Assembly (NCBI RefSeq): GCF_005239225.2
Contig: NC_133284.1
Location: 54,257,416-54,321,415 of the forward strand
DNA from: Populus alba
Lineage: Eukaryota > Streptophyta > Magnoliopsida > Malpighiales > Salicaceae
Direction: 5' to 3'
DNA length: 64,000 bases
In this document: in pieces, positions 29,074 to 40,053 of the stretch
How positions within the stretch are numbered: the first letter of the stretch is position 1
Layout of the letters: each line of letters opens with the position of its first letter
Position numbers and translations under genes: made by a program
Notes under the pieces: model-generated
Told to the model about the DNA's origin: nothing
Seen by the model: only the letters and a program-made list of their open reading frames with translations
The model's database searches: none

Positions 29074-30198
29074 ATGTCTTCCACTTCAATCTCCACTTCT
29101 CTTCGCATATTGACCACAAAAATCCCAAAATCTCTTCACTCAACAAAAACCTTAATTTTCTCCTTAGAACCCACAAATCTTTCCTTCTTTATTTTCTCAA
29201 AACCTATTTCTTTCCAAAAAATCCCAACAAAGACTCAACCTTTACTTGCATCACCATCAAAGTCTATGTCTTTGCAACCAATTGACGAACTCCCTCCAAA
29301 GCTTCAAGAGATCATCAGGCTTTTTCAATCGGTTCAAGAACCCAAAGCTAAGTATGAGCAATTACTTTTTTATGGAAAGAATTTGAAACCACTTGACAGT
29401 GAGTTTAAAACTAGGGAGAATAAAGTTGAAGGTTGTCTTTCTCAAGTTTGGGTCAGGGCTTATTTGGATTTTGAGAAGAATGTTGTCTTTGAAGCTGATT
29501 CTGATTCTGTTTTAACTAAGGGTCTTGCTGCTTTGCTTGTTCAAGGGCTTTCGGGCCGGCCGGTTGAGGAGGTTTTGAGGGTTTCTCCCGATTTTGTTGC
29601 GTCTCTTGAGTTGCAGCAGAGCTTGACAACTTCTAGGAATAATGGGTTTTTGAATATGTTGAAGTTGATGCAAAAGAAAACACTTGAATTGTATATGGAA
29701 GCTGAAAAGGGAAGTGGGGCTGTTGAAAGCTCGAAGCTTCGTGATGGTAGTGGTGAGAATGAGGGAAAAATTGAAAATTTGGGCTCAAATGGTGATGTTG
29801 GTGCTGAAAGTTCTGGTGACAATTCGGTCAAAGGCTTGAGTTTTGATGCGAAAATTGATGGTGGTGAGGGTTTGGGACCGGAGGGGAGTGAAAAGGGATC
29901 GAATTCGAAGGCTTTAGGGAGTAGGGGAATAAGGGTTAGGGAGAAATTGGAGAGGGAGCTAAGTCCTGTTGAATTGGAAGTAGAGGATATTTCATATCAG
30001 CATGCTGGGCATGCTGGTGTGAGAGGGAGTAATGGGGAGACACATTTCAATGTGAAAGTTGTTTCTAAGGAGTTTGAAGGGAAGAGCTTAGTGAAGAGGC
30101 ATAGGCTGATTTATAATTTGTTGCAAGAAGAGTTGCAGAGTGGATTACATGCATTGTCTATTGTAGCGAAGACGCTGGATGAAGTTGATGGGAGCTGA
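29074..30198 (+). CDS. SUFE1: Plastid SufE-BolA fusion, cysteine desulfurase activator
   Basis: SufE accepts persulfide sulfur from the plastid cysteine desulfurase and stimulates it for Fe-S cluster assembly. The BolA part is thought to interact with monothiol glutaredoxins. The 374-residue single exon begins with a Ser/Thr-rich, acid-poor stretch of about 60 residues that looks like a transit peptide. The SufE domain spans about 70-205, with active Cys121 in KVEGCLSQVW. A low-complexity Gly/Ser/Glu-rich linker fills about 212-284. BolA spans about 286-368 (VREKLERELSPVELEVEDIS, GETHFNVKVVSKEFEGKSLV, KRHRLIYNLL). Length and order match Arabidopsis CpSufE. An overlapping frame starting at 28914 is a shadow. 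The neighbouring NHL gene is convergent, with 730 bp between stops. Confidence 0.96.
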   Translation: MSSTSISTSLRILTTKIPKSLHSTKTLIFSLEPTNLSFFIFSKPISFQKIPTKTQPLLASPSKSMSLQPIDELPPKLQEIIRLFQSVQEPKAKYEQLLFYGKNLKPLDSEFKTRENKVEGCLSQVWVRAYLDFEKNVVFEADSDSVLTKGLAALLVQGLSGRPVEEVLRVSPDFVASLELQQSLTTSRNNGFLNMLKLMQKKTLELYMEAEKGSGAVESSKLRDGSGENEGKIENLGSNGDVGAESSGDNSVKGLSFDAKIDGGEGLGPEGSEKGSNSKALGSRGIRVREKLERELSPVELEVEDISYQHAGHAGVRGSNGETHFNVKVVSKEFEGKSLVKRHRLIYNLLQEELQSGLHALSIVAKTLDEVDGS

Positions 30199-30928
30199 AG
30201 GGGGATGAAAATAGAGGTTAATTTTTCTTCTTTCATTTGATTGTATAGCTGAGTTCTAAATATTGTTTCTAGCTTTAAGTTGTTAAAGACAATGTGTTTA
30301 GTCAGAAAGCAAAATTGTACTAATAATGATCTTGGAAATGTTTAAATCAGTTGCATATTTTTTAAATCTTGAATGAATTTTGTTTACATGAGTTAATTTT
30401 GTAATCTTTCTCTACTGCTGCTAATTCCAATGAATGTGAGTTTCAATTGCTCCTACTTGCTTTTAGATATTGTTAATTTACTAACTGGGAGATCAGCGTA
30501 GGAAGGTCTTGAGGCCCTTCTAGGATGAGCGCTGTCAATAACTTTGTGTGAAATGCTTTGAATTCACAGAAGTTACCTGAATTCCTACATTCGAGGTGCT
30601 GATAAACTTCAAATTAGATAATAATCTACTTTAGTTTAGCTGATTAAAGGTGGTTCTAGCACATTTGTTTATGCTAGTTCACTTCATATATTAGCTCATT
30701 GAAAACCTAGGTGGCGGAAGTACCAAAATGAAATATTGTCTGTGTTTACTGAGCTTAAGGTTTCAAAATAACATATTTATGGCCTTAGACAATTACAACC
30801 TCGAAGAATTCTGTTCGATCCATAGCACAAAACTTATCAGACCATGTCTTACTAAATATATAAAAAATTCTATTTAGACATCAATCTGAACAAACCAGGA
30901 AAAGAAAAGTTAAAAATCTCTTTCTTCT
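30199..30928. other. Shared 3' intergenic region of SUFE1 and the NHL gene
   Basis: This AT-rich stretch lies between two convergent stop codons and presumably holds both 3' UTRs. No further gene is seen. Confidence 0.5.
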
Positions 30929-31699
30929 TCATCTCTTTGTTTTGCAACTTCGGGCAACAATAACACCAGTGGGCGGGCCAGTCATCTGTATCTCACACCT
31001 TCCATGTAACCAGTATGAATAATGGAGCAGACCCAGGTTAGATCTCACTTTAAAAGTTACTCTCATGTTGTAGTGGACCTTGTTACTCTGCACTTGCTTT
31101 TGAAGTTCAACAGCAAGATTCTGGGGCAAATAGACCAAGCTTGATATGATTTGAACTGATTCCAATCTTGTTTCCCGACTTCTTTGTGTGAAAGGCTGAA
31201 GAGCTTGAGTTCCTATAAGTCTATCCGAAAAGTAGAGCTCTATATCCACATACTCAAATCTCACATCAATTTTCTGATTTGGGTTGGAGAAGTCTGCGAG
31301 GAAGGTAAGATCCCCATTGAAATACTCTGGTGAATCGAAGTATATGCTGCTTAGATTTGCGTTTGGTATGTCAAACACTGGATTTCTTGGTTTAATGACA
31401 AGGTAGATAATCAAAGTTGCTATTCCAAAGAAGATGAGAACAAGGCTGAATATGAGGCAGAGGATTGCACCACACCATATAACTGGGTTGGTACGGCGAG
31501 GTCGAGGATGTTTGAATATTGGTGGCTTGCTTAATTTCTTGCTGTCTGGATTTGATGTCTCTGCCGAAGAACTCTGTTGATTTCTGGCTTGCTTTGATAT
31601 GACTATCTGATTGAGAGAGACTGGAAAGCCTTGCTTTTCTGGTTTTGGAGATGGTTCTGCGGGCAGAGGGGAGGGTGGTGGAGGAGGGAGTGGAAGCAT
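30929..31699 (-). CDS. NDR1/HIN1-like (NHL) LEA_2 family membrane protein
   Basis: Single exon of 256 codons on the minus strand. The N-terminus is a proline-rich cytosolic tail (MLPLPPPPPSPLPAEPSPKP) ending in a basic patch (KHPRPRRTNP). One membrane segment follows at about residues 73-102 (ILCLIFSLVLIFFGIATLII). The LEA_2 domain covers about 110-235, with the family-type LADFSNPNQKIDVRFEYVDI segment. The protein therefore resembles the type II plasma-membrane NHL proteins, some of which act in defence or abiotic-stress responses. No specific role can be read here. The C-terminus is basic (VARSCKTKR). Which NHL subclass it belongs to needs an alignment. Confidence 0.93.
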   Translation of the reverse strand: MLPLPPPPPSPLPAEPSPKPEKQGFPVSLNQIVISKQARNQQSSSAETSNPDSKKLSKPPIFKHPRPRRTNPVIWCGAILCLIFSLVLIFFGIATLIIYLVIKPRNPVFDIPNANLSSIYFDSPEYFNGDLTFLADFSNPNQKIDVRFEYVDIELYFSDRLIGTQALQPFTQRSRETRLESVQIISSLVYLPQNLAVELQKQVQSNKVHYNMRVTFKVRSNLGLLHYSYWLHGRCEIQMTGPPTGVIVARSCKTKR

Positions 31700-32514
31700 C
31701 TCTAAGTGTTTTTAAGGGAAAAAAAACCTCTAAAACAAGTTTTGTTGGAGATTAAAATTGTTGTTTCTTTAAATATAACAGGGTGTGGAATAAGTAAAGT
31801 AGAAAAGAGAAGGTTTGATTCAGGGTAGCGGGCCTACATGTTGTTTTTAAGAATGGCAAAAGGATGTGCATATGGATTTAAAGTTGGAAATCACAGATTT
31901 TTTGCTCGAATATGCACTGCTGTCTAAGAAATTGCTAAAGAAATGGTCCTGCGGCTTAAGTTTGTTCTCTCTCTCTTCCAGTACTTTAGTGTTTTGGACC
32001 TTTAAGTTACAAATCCAATGGCTATGATTTGGTTATATACAATTTAAGATGGTAATGGAATATGATATCAGCCCTGGACTTCAACTGCGTTAAGAAAACA
32101 TTGAGTGGAAAGTTAAAGGTTTAATGCTGTGATCCGCCTACGATAATGGAACCAGTATAAAGAAAACTTAGCATCCTCAAAGGTGGACCTGCAGAGGCAA
32201 CTGGTATCTTGATAGAGCTGATTGCCGTAGTTATTTGCATGTGATGATTACTTTGGGGAAGATTTGAAAACTTGTTACCTTCCAGGATTTGCTTCCAAAA
32301 GTGGATTTTGCTCTTCTGCCCGTTCATTAGTGTCGGCCATACGCCCATGGCCGACCAATGTGCTGTTTTCTGATGCATTAGCCATGGCCTAAGTAACAAA
32401 GTGGGACTTGTAACAGGGAAGCAGCTTGCGGTGCTCCTCCTATAGAAATTTTGAGTCATATCAGTGATCATTGATTCATGTCTCTGTAGCAGAAGCAAGT
32501 CTCCTTATAATTAT
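31700..32514. other. Upstream region of the NHL gene; no supported gene
   Basis: The minus-strand promoter and leader of the NHL gene should lie just above 31700, with CT/GA-rich sequence near 31960-31980 (plus-strand reading). A minus-strand open frame of 125 codons at 32121-32498 has reasonable composition but no motif that I recognise; it may be chance or an exon remnant. Confidence 0.4.
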
Positions 32515-32745
32515 ATATATAAAAAAGGTAAATAACGTGTAAAAAGCATTATAGTTTTTCTCACAAAATTACTATGAATTACTACAATATTTTTTTATAT
32601 TAATTTTTATTTTATTTTATTTTTTATTTTTGGTTATGAATTTTGTTGAAAATTATTTTTGTTGATTTTATTTTTTAATATTAAGATGGATGAGAATTTA
32701 GTTTTGTAATTTTAATTTTTTTATTTTATCTTTCTATAAGGTTAG
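32515..32745 (-). repeat. Inverted single copy of the 6-7.7 kb array monomer
   Basis: Read on the minus strand it gives 'aattacaaaactaaattctc', a 'ttaatattaaaaaataaaat' block and 'gtagtaattcatagt' in the same order as array units. So the monomer is dispersed as well as arrayed. Confidence 0.6.
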
Positions 32746-32899
32746 AGTGGTTTGCAGGTTTGTTAAGATAATTCAGGTTGTCCTAGTATGTTATTAAATT
32801 TTATAAAGTAACAAAAATTAAAGGGTGTGAGAAAGTAATTGTTCACCCATACACATTTCACTGTAAATGACGACGATCGTAACCCATAATATTTTGTTT

Positions 32900-33419
32900 T
32901 TTTTTTCCTTTATGTTTTTGAATTTTTGTTATATGTTAATTTTATTTTTTAATATTAGATTGGTTGAAAAATAAATTACATTATTGATTTTTCTTTGCTT
33001 TCTAAGGATAATTGTCTTAAATAAATATCTATTTTTTGGTTGATGCTCAATTTTATGAGCATTTGCTTTTATCATATAATTAGATAAAAAAATTAATAAA
33101 AAATTTATTAAACCTAATAGAGTCCATGACTCGGGTCCTGAAGGGGCAAGGTAGATCATTATCTCAATATTTTTTTTAAAAAAATTATCATCTTGAAGTT
33201 TTTTAAAAAGTTAAATCATGTTTTTATTGATTGTCAAGGTTATATTTGAACTTATGAAATCAATCAATTTAAATCGAGTTAGTTCTCACATGATTAAATT
33301 TGTGTTAAACAAAGTGTTGAATAGAGAAATTTTAAAATTAATCTACTTAATTAAGTTTAATAACACTATTAATTTTTTTATATATTTTAAATATAATTTT
33401 TAAAAAATAATCTAACCCG
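32900..33419. repeat. Dispersed repeat, relative of the 40.7-41.6 kb element in opposite orientation
   Basis: The segment containing 'ttatctcaatatttttttta', 'tcatcttgaagttttttaaa', 'atgaaatcaatcaatttaaa' and a final 'taacccgtaagga' is the reverse complement of blocks found at about 40880-41170. No protein is encoded. Confidence 0.6.
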
Positions 33420-33946
33420 TAAGGAGTGAGGAAATATACCCGTGACTGGTTGACAATTCATTGGCTGTTAACCTCTACTAAAGTTGGGCTGCATTGACAA
33501 TTCATCCTCTGGCCTATACGAAGATCATACACAGAAGGTCTCTCTTGTTACGAAAGAGAGTACAATAATGGCCGACAAAAAGACATTGACAAATTGATAT
33601 TGGAAAAGCAGAAGAGAGGGACAAGACCGGTGAGACTCAAACCTTACCAGCTTTGTCTAATGTCCTTTTGCGGCACAACGAACCAAGTCATAATGCAAGA
33701 AAGACAAGGGAAAGTTGATAAATATTACGTGAAAAAAAGGGCAAGAAAAAGAAAGAAAAGACAAAACACAGGCCGTTTGGAATCAATTTTTTATGCTAAA
33801 ATTGAAATCAATTGATAGGATGAATTGAATTCTCTTTTATACAACTATAATTTCAAGTCATTGTGTTTTATATTCTACCCTCGTTGCATATCATCTTCTT
33901 CATTAATTGTTCTCTTCCTCTCCCGATAAATCCCATTACCATCCGA
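33420..33946. other. Intergenic; no supported gene
   Basis: A Lys/Arg-rich 73-codon frame at 33594-33815 has no family signature and looks like purine-rich noise. Confidence 0.4.
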
Positions 33947-34914
33947 TGAGTCAAATATTTGATTAAAATTTTTATATATAGAAAAATCTTAAAAAATAAA
34001 ATGAATTTGATAAATATATTAGACTAAAAACCTAGGTAGTATGAGTCTAATAAATATGTCAAACTCAATAAACTTGGACTTGATAGCTAGTCATGTCTAA
34101 AGTAGCATGGGTCTGACAAACATGTCAGACTCAAAAAGCCAAACCTAAGTTACCTGGGATCTGATAAACATGTTAGACCCAATGAACTTGAACTTGATAA
34201 TAAGTTAAGTCCAAATTAGCATGAGTCTGTCAAATATGTCAGACCCAGAGTGTCAAGTCCAAGATAACAAAGGTCTAACAAACATACTAAACCCAAAGCT
34301 TTTGGTTTGACATTCAGTCAAGCCTAAAAAAAGATGAGTTTGACAAACATATCAAACCCAAAGCATTTAGATTCAACTATTACCAAGTTCTAAGGCATGT
34401 CTGATCCCAAATAATCTCCTAAAATAAAATTATGGAAGGCATTATAAACTGTTATGTCTTTCCATCTAGAATAATTATTTTTATTAATGTAATGATTTTT
34501 TTTATACTCATAGGTATATATAAAGTTTGAAAACAACAAGGTCCAAGGGGTATAAATACTCTCTACACCATCCATGTAAGGGTTTAAAACTTTTTATCTC
34601 TTAAGGTAAATTCATATATATTTCATAGCATTAACCCACTTAAAACTTAAGAACAAGCTCTTTTAAGTAATTTATTTTCTTAATAAATTTATTTTCTTTT
34701 TTCTTTTATATATAAATATACTGACTTTATAATTGGAGGGTTTTTAAAACCTCATGATTAGGACTGTTTTTGCAAGCACTCAAGCTTTTACCATAATCTT
34801 GAACTTCTTTAGACTAAAGAGAAGAAATCCAATTACTTAAATATATTGATTAACCATTATCTCAACTACTAAATAACTCATTATTTATATATTTTGGATT
34901 TAGGGACATCATCA
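33947..34914 (+). repeat. 5' LTR of the LARD-like element
   Basis: About 968 bp. Its first part (34020-34390) is a degenerate internal tandem repeat of the form 'catgagtctgacaaacatgt' plus 'agacccaa...cttgaacttgat'. The end 'catcatca' abuts the primer-site-like segment. Confidence 0.75.
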
Positions 34915-35214
34915 GTGGCGTCGTCTATGGGGAATACTTACAAAAAATCATAAATAACTTTATTGTTTAATTATTTTTCCCTAATTATCATTATCAATGA
35001 TAGATAATCATGACACTCAAGGTCAAGAATAAAATATTCAACTTTAAAGACTTGATAGTCAGAAAGCTAGATGATACGGGTAGCAGAGAGAGTATCGGCA
35101 AACTAGCTCCAAAATAGGATAGTTCCTTCAAAGTTAAGTCTGAGCTCCCATTTGTGTACTTCAGAATTGTTAACATAATACTACTCAATGGCCTCCTTTA
35201 TAACCCTTCTCTTC

Positions 35215-35583
35215 TCATCCTATATATTCTTGGAATGAACATACATCATAAAGGTCTAAACAATAAAAGAGATAAGGTAAGTTATCATTCAAAATAACAT
35301 AATAAAATGGAAAAAGAAAAAAAATTATAGTTTGATATCTTACTTGAAAAGCCATGTGTCTAGTAATGGCCAAATGATATTGGAAGCCTGAGTCAATCAA
35401 TCCTTCCACATCAAAAGAAAATGTGATGATTTTTTCCAATGTCCACATCACAACCAACTTACCAAGTCCCAGTGTGGACCTACCTTGGAGAATGGTCTCT
35501 ATTATCCTTCTCTTTTCCTCGCTTAGAGTGGGGAAACAGATAAGGGAGTGGTCTAACTTAATATTAGAGAAGATATTCTTCAC
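35215..35583 (-). CDS. Antisense open frame inside the LARD-like element, unknown product
   Basis: 122 codons on the minus strand, opposite to the element's own direction. The first two thirds have ordinary amino-acid composition (FPTLSEEKRRIIETILQGRS, LGKLVVMWTLEKIITFSFDV). The last 40 residues become hydrophobic and look like intron read-through after a donor-like site near 35340. I do not recognise the protein. Further minus-strand coding-like sequence lies at 35740-35900. Some plant Tat-lineage Gypsy elements carry an antisense ORF next to an LTR, so this could be the remnant of such a gene, or captured host sequence. Confidence 0.35.
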   Translation of the reverse strand: MKNIFSNIKLDHSLICFPTLSEEKRRIIETILQGRSTLGLGKLVVMWTLEKIITFSFDVEGLIDSGFQYHLAITRHMAFQVRYQTIIFFLFPFYYVILNDNLPYLFYCLDLYDVCSFQEYIG

Positions 35584-36001
35584 CCTAGAGGGTAGAGGAG
35601 CTTGATTGGACTTATATGAGCATGAATGTTATATAGAGGAGGAACAATCTCCATATCAGAATCTAAAAGGTTGGAGACTCTCATTCTTTTCCATTAGAAA
35701 GCGGCCTTTAGAACAACTAAGGTTAGTGTTAGGACCCTAGGGACCTCCAATAAGGGAGAGCGAGACTCTTTATTGCCTTTTAACACACCTCATTAGCAGG
35801 AAGGCTAGTTATAGGGGTGTCTTTAAGGACATCCTTAACTTGGACTGTGACAATCTTCTCAATGTTTATTTGAATGGAAAACTTAACCCTTCATCTTTAC
35901 ATCAATGGTTAACTGTCTTTAGAAGATGAGCTGCTATTAGGAAAGGGCGTAAACACGTGACTTGGCATAGAAGGGGTAAACCCACTTAATTTAGATATAA
36001 C

Positions 36002-37741
36002 TGTAATGTTTTGAGTTAAAGGGATAGGAAAAGGCTAGAAAGCCCTTGGTAGCTTAAAGAGAGAGTATAAATAAATAAGGGTATTGTAGTAATTGTATAA
36101 AATAATAAATATAAATAGAAAAAAAAAGGAAAGAGTGATTTGAAAATTTGAAGAACAAACCGTGAGAGAGAAGAGGGAGGAAGAAGAAGAAGAAGAGAAA
36201 GGAAGGGAAAATAAGGGAAAAAAGGAAGAGATTTGGAGGAAATAAGTAAAAAGGTAAGATTATGTATAAATATGTGTTAATTAAACTTTAAATTTTGATT
36301 TTGATGAATGTTAGGGTTTTGAGAATTTGTGTTTTGGTTTAAATTGATGAATTAAATTGAATGATAGAGGTTTATTATTGTGGGTATTTGATTATTGAAT
36401 GATTTTGAGAGATTGAATTGAAAGATGATGATTTTTAGTTATGATTTTGTTTGAATGGTGAAATTTGTGTTAGAAATTTGGAGAGAATAGTGGGGTTTCT
36501 GTTAAAATTCTGGATTGGAGGTTGAAGATGACGAAAATTCAATTTGGTCTCTCAATTTGCAAAAATTACAGTTTAGTCCCCGAACTTTGGAAAATTACAA
36601 TTTGGTCCCTGGAGCATATTCCGAGATTCTAAACAGAATAACATATGAATTATGGGCAGAATTACTGTATAGATAAGAGAATTTAACACTTTCAATTTGG
36701 TCCTCCAATTTGACAAAAATTACATTTTAACCCTAAAAATTTGGTAAAATTCCAGAATGGTCCCTGAAGCATAATGATACATCCTGGACAGAATTGAGGA
36801 TTAATTAAGGTCAGAATTTCAGTATATTCATGGATTTATGACAAATTTCAGTTTGGTCCTCCATTTGACAAAGTTACAATTTGGCCCTAAAAATATACAA
36901 AAATTCCAGATTAGTCCCTAGCTGTAATATTAGCTTTTTCAGGTTAGTTTGATGAATAATTAAGGGTTATTTAGTGAATTATTACCAATGTTATTAGTTG
37001 TTTTATTATGGAGTAGATTTCGGGAAAACCGTTAGATTTTGGGTTTTTGAGAAAATTGACTAGTTAGTTCAAAAACATATAGGGTTATGGTATACACTCT
37101 TAGTTAAGTGTATTAAATAGGTTAAATTTTCTTTCGAGTCATTTTTGAATATGTCTCCTTTGTATTCAGATAATCCTGATATTCTACCGGCAGGATGTCA
37201 ATAGGATTTCCTTCGGTTTCAGCTTGTGAGTGTTGTTTGCTTTTGGGTCAGGTGAGTGGATAATTTTCAATATGCATGAGAAATAGTATAAATATTTGAT
37301 TTGTTAATATGAATTGAATCATGCTTCTTGATAATATATATGTTGATTATTATCCTTGTTATGATAAAGCATGATCAATTATTGAATCTGAATTCTTGAT
37401 ATGAACCAACATATATTTTGAATTGACTTCTGAATTGATAGCTCCTCATTTGATTGATGTCATGAGTTGAGCTTTGAGATATTAATATGTTTGTTAGATT
37501 ATGATTATGAACCTATGGTATGTCAGTCAGAACACCCATGCTAATATGGTAGTGTTAGTCTTTGTGCACATCGTATCTAAACCCTAGTTGGCCGGGGGAG
37601 TCACCAACCTGTGTGGACTGATCATCCCACAGTACGGAGCCTCATGCTCATTGCATTTTGATTTTCTGATGAACTTTACCATTTGATCTTCTTGTTATGG
37701 CCTATTTGAGAAACCTTTCTATAAGAACCTAGAGCCATACT

Positions 37742-37800
<59 letters not shown>

Positions 37801-38190
37801 CTCATTACTGTATTACCTCGTGTGTGTATATTAAGCGTTATCTATTCACTGAGTTGTTGAACTCACCCTCTCATTATTTATCCTTTTCAGGCTTATAGCT
37901 TGATAGCAAGTCACTTTTGTTGAATCTTCCGAACCTGCTTTTTGGTTGTAATTTGTATGTTCCTTTTATGTCAAGTTAGTGCTCCAAAACTATAAATATA
38001 TATGAACTCTTGTATTAAGACAATCGAATTATGTTATAAAATTAGTTTTTTTGTTACTACTGCGTTGAACAACTCTGATTGAGTTTTGAAGGATAAGTTT
38101 GTATGTAAGTTTGGGTTCGCATAGGTATGGAACCTTGGAGGGGAACCTTACCTATGTGCCGGTCATGGATCTGGGATTCGGGTCGTGACA
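36002..38190 (+). mobile_element. Solo LTR of a second LTR retrotransposon (2.19 kb)
   Basis: It begins TGTAATGTTTTGAG and ends GGGTCGTGACA, flanked by ATAAC (35997-36001) and GTAAC (38191-38195), a 5-bp target duplication with one mismatch. A 'gagtataaataaataag' box at about 36062 could be the LTR promoter. Three copies of a roughly 155-bp unit starting 'caatttggtc' lie at 36540, 36690 and 36850. A TA microsatellite sits at 37742-37798. The TGTNAYG/CGTGACA ends resemble those of Tekay/Del chromovirus LTRs. A solo LTR forms by recombination between the two LTRs of a full element. Confidence 0.7.
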
Positions 38191-38932
38191 GTAACGGTCT
38201 CAGGTAAAGACCCTGGACAAAGAAATAGTTAGGGAATAAAAGGTATTAAAAAAAAAAAAAAAAATATGAAAGCAAGATTACCTATAACACCATATAAATT
38301 TTTAGCCATACAATTGATGTCGAGATTACCTGTAACACCATATAACCCTTTAACCATACAACTGATATCATATTCAGTATAAAAGTTGTTCAACCTACCA
38401 AGGGATTAACGTTACTGATCATGGTATAATATTGTCTAAATACCCTGACTATAGGCTCCATATTCAAAATCCTCAATCATTTCAAATAAGGATAGAAACG
38501 ATCGGACCATATGCATAGAGGTTTTATGTAAGCACAAAGACAGAAAATCTAGTTTACCAAGCTAAAGAAATCCTCTTTGCTGTAAACTTGCTCTCTTCTT
38601 ATGAAAAATTGAAAATTCCTAAGACAAGAAATACTGGAAAAAAGGTTTAGCAAAAATAATAGAAGGGAGGGAAGATATGAAAGAAAGATAGATGGCACCT
38701 CATATATAACCCAAGAGGGCTAAAAGCCTGCACTATTTATTATGCATTGTTGAGTGGTCTTCCCAAAATATTTTCTGCTTCCTTTTCCCATGAAAATCTT
38801 TTAGATAAATCAATAGTGCTTAAATGCCTCTTCTAAAAAAAAGACAAGACGTGTATTGATCAATTGTCTCCTTAAAAATCTCTTAAGTCTCTAATGCAAG
38901 ATTACGCATTAAACGTTGAGAGGGGAAGTTGG

Positions 38933-40053
38933 TGAGTCAAATATTTGGCTAAGATTCTGGCATAAAAAAACTTGGCTTAAAAGTTAGCCAAGCTAAAGAT
39001 AAGTAATTGATGATCAATTAAGTCTAAAATAACATGGACTAACATATATGCCAGACCTAAAGAACTTGAACTTTGTAGTCAACCAAGTCCAAGGTAGCAT
39101 GAGTATGAAAAATATGCTAGACTTAATAAACTTGGAGTTGATAGTCAATAAATCCAAAGTGTGTGGATTTGGAAAATATACCAAGCCTAAATCACCTGGG
39201 TCAACCAAGCCCAAAGCAACATGAGTCTGACAATTATGTTAATCCTAATTGGGTCTGACAGTCAGTTAAGCTCGAGTTAGAGTAGGTATGACAAACATGT
39301 TAGACCTAAAAAACTTGAACTTGGCAGTAAGTCAAGTCTAAGGTATCACGAGTCTGGGAAACATGTTAGACCAACAAAGCCTAAAGAAACATGAGTTTGA
39401 TAAACATACCAAATCCAAAGCATTTGAATTCAACCATTACCTAGTTCTAAGGTTATATGTCCAATCCTATATGATCTTCTAAAATAAAAGTATTGAAGAT
39501 GTGATAAACCATTATGCCTCTCCATCTAGAATAAAAATTTATATTGATGTAATGATTTTCTATATTCATAGGTGTATGCCATGTCTCTTAAGGGACCTAT
39601 CATGCTCACTGTCTCATTAATGATATGTATAAGTTATTTATCTCTCATTAATGCCAGAAAAAATAGAGGATTTTCTAGTTGTTCCCTTCTCTGAAAACAA
39701 GAAAGTTCAAAAGATATAAATATCCTCTAAATGATCTAGGTAAGGGTTGAAAATTTTTTATCTCTTAAGATAAATAGATTTGAGAGCATTCAAACTCCTA
39801 AACTAAAAAATAAACATTTATTGCCATAAGATATTTATTAGATTTCCCATAAATATACTGACTTCATCATTAGAGGGGGTCTTTAAGTCCATTTGATTGT
39901 GATTGTTTTTATAGACACTCAAGCTTTTATTATAAGCCTGAAATTCTTTAGACTAAAGAAAAGAAATCCAAGTACTTAAACATATTAATTAACCACTATC
40001 CCAAACACTAAATAACTCATTATTTACATATCTTGGATTTTGGGTTATCATCA
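38933..40053 (+). repeat. 3' LTR of the LARD-like element
   Basis: About 1121 bp, including a tandem-repeat section at 38995-39440 that is longer than in the 5' copy. The left edge is preceded by a purine tract. The many differences from the 5' LTR show that the insertion is old. Confidence 0.75.

Larger units (their letters stand above)
33947..40053 (+). mobile_element. Large non-autonomous LTR retrotransposon (LARD-like), interrupted by a solo LTR
   Basis: Two direct copies, 33947-34914 and 38933-40053, both start TGAGTCAAATATTTG and end in ATCATCA. They share long blocks such as 'atctagaataa', 'gactaaaga' and 'taaataactcattattta'. Right after the left copy comes 'gtggcgtcgtctatggggaa', which resembles the segment following the 5' LTR of many plant Gypsy elements. 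A purine tract 'gagaggggaag' precedes the right copy. Apart from the inserted solo LTR, the interior is only about 1.8 kb and has no gag or pol. No clear target duplication is left. Confidence 0.75.

Noticed and set aside
28914..29285. 123-codon plus-strand frame overlapping the SUFE1 start
   Set aside because: It overlaps the transit-peptide region of SUFE1 in another frame and has no motif; it is a shadow.
32121..32498. 125-codon minus-strand frame upstream of the NHL gene
   Set aside because: Composition is plausible, but there is no recognised domain, promoter or splice support; left as non-coding.
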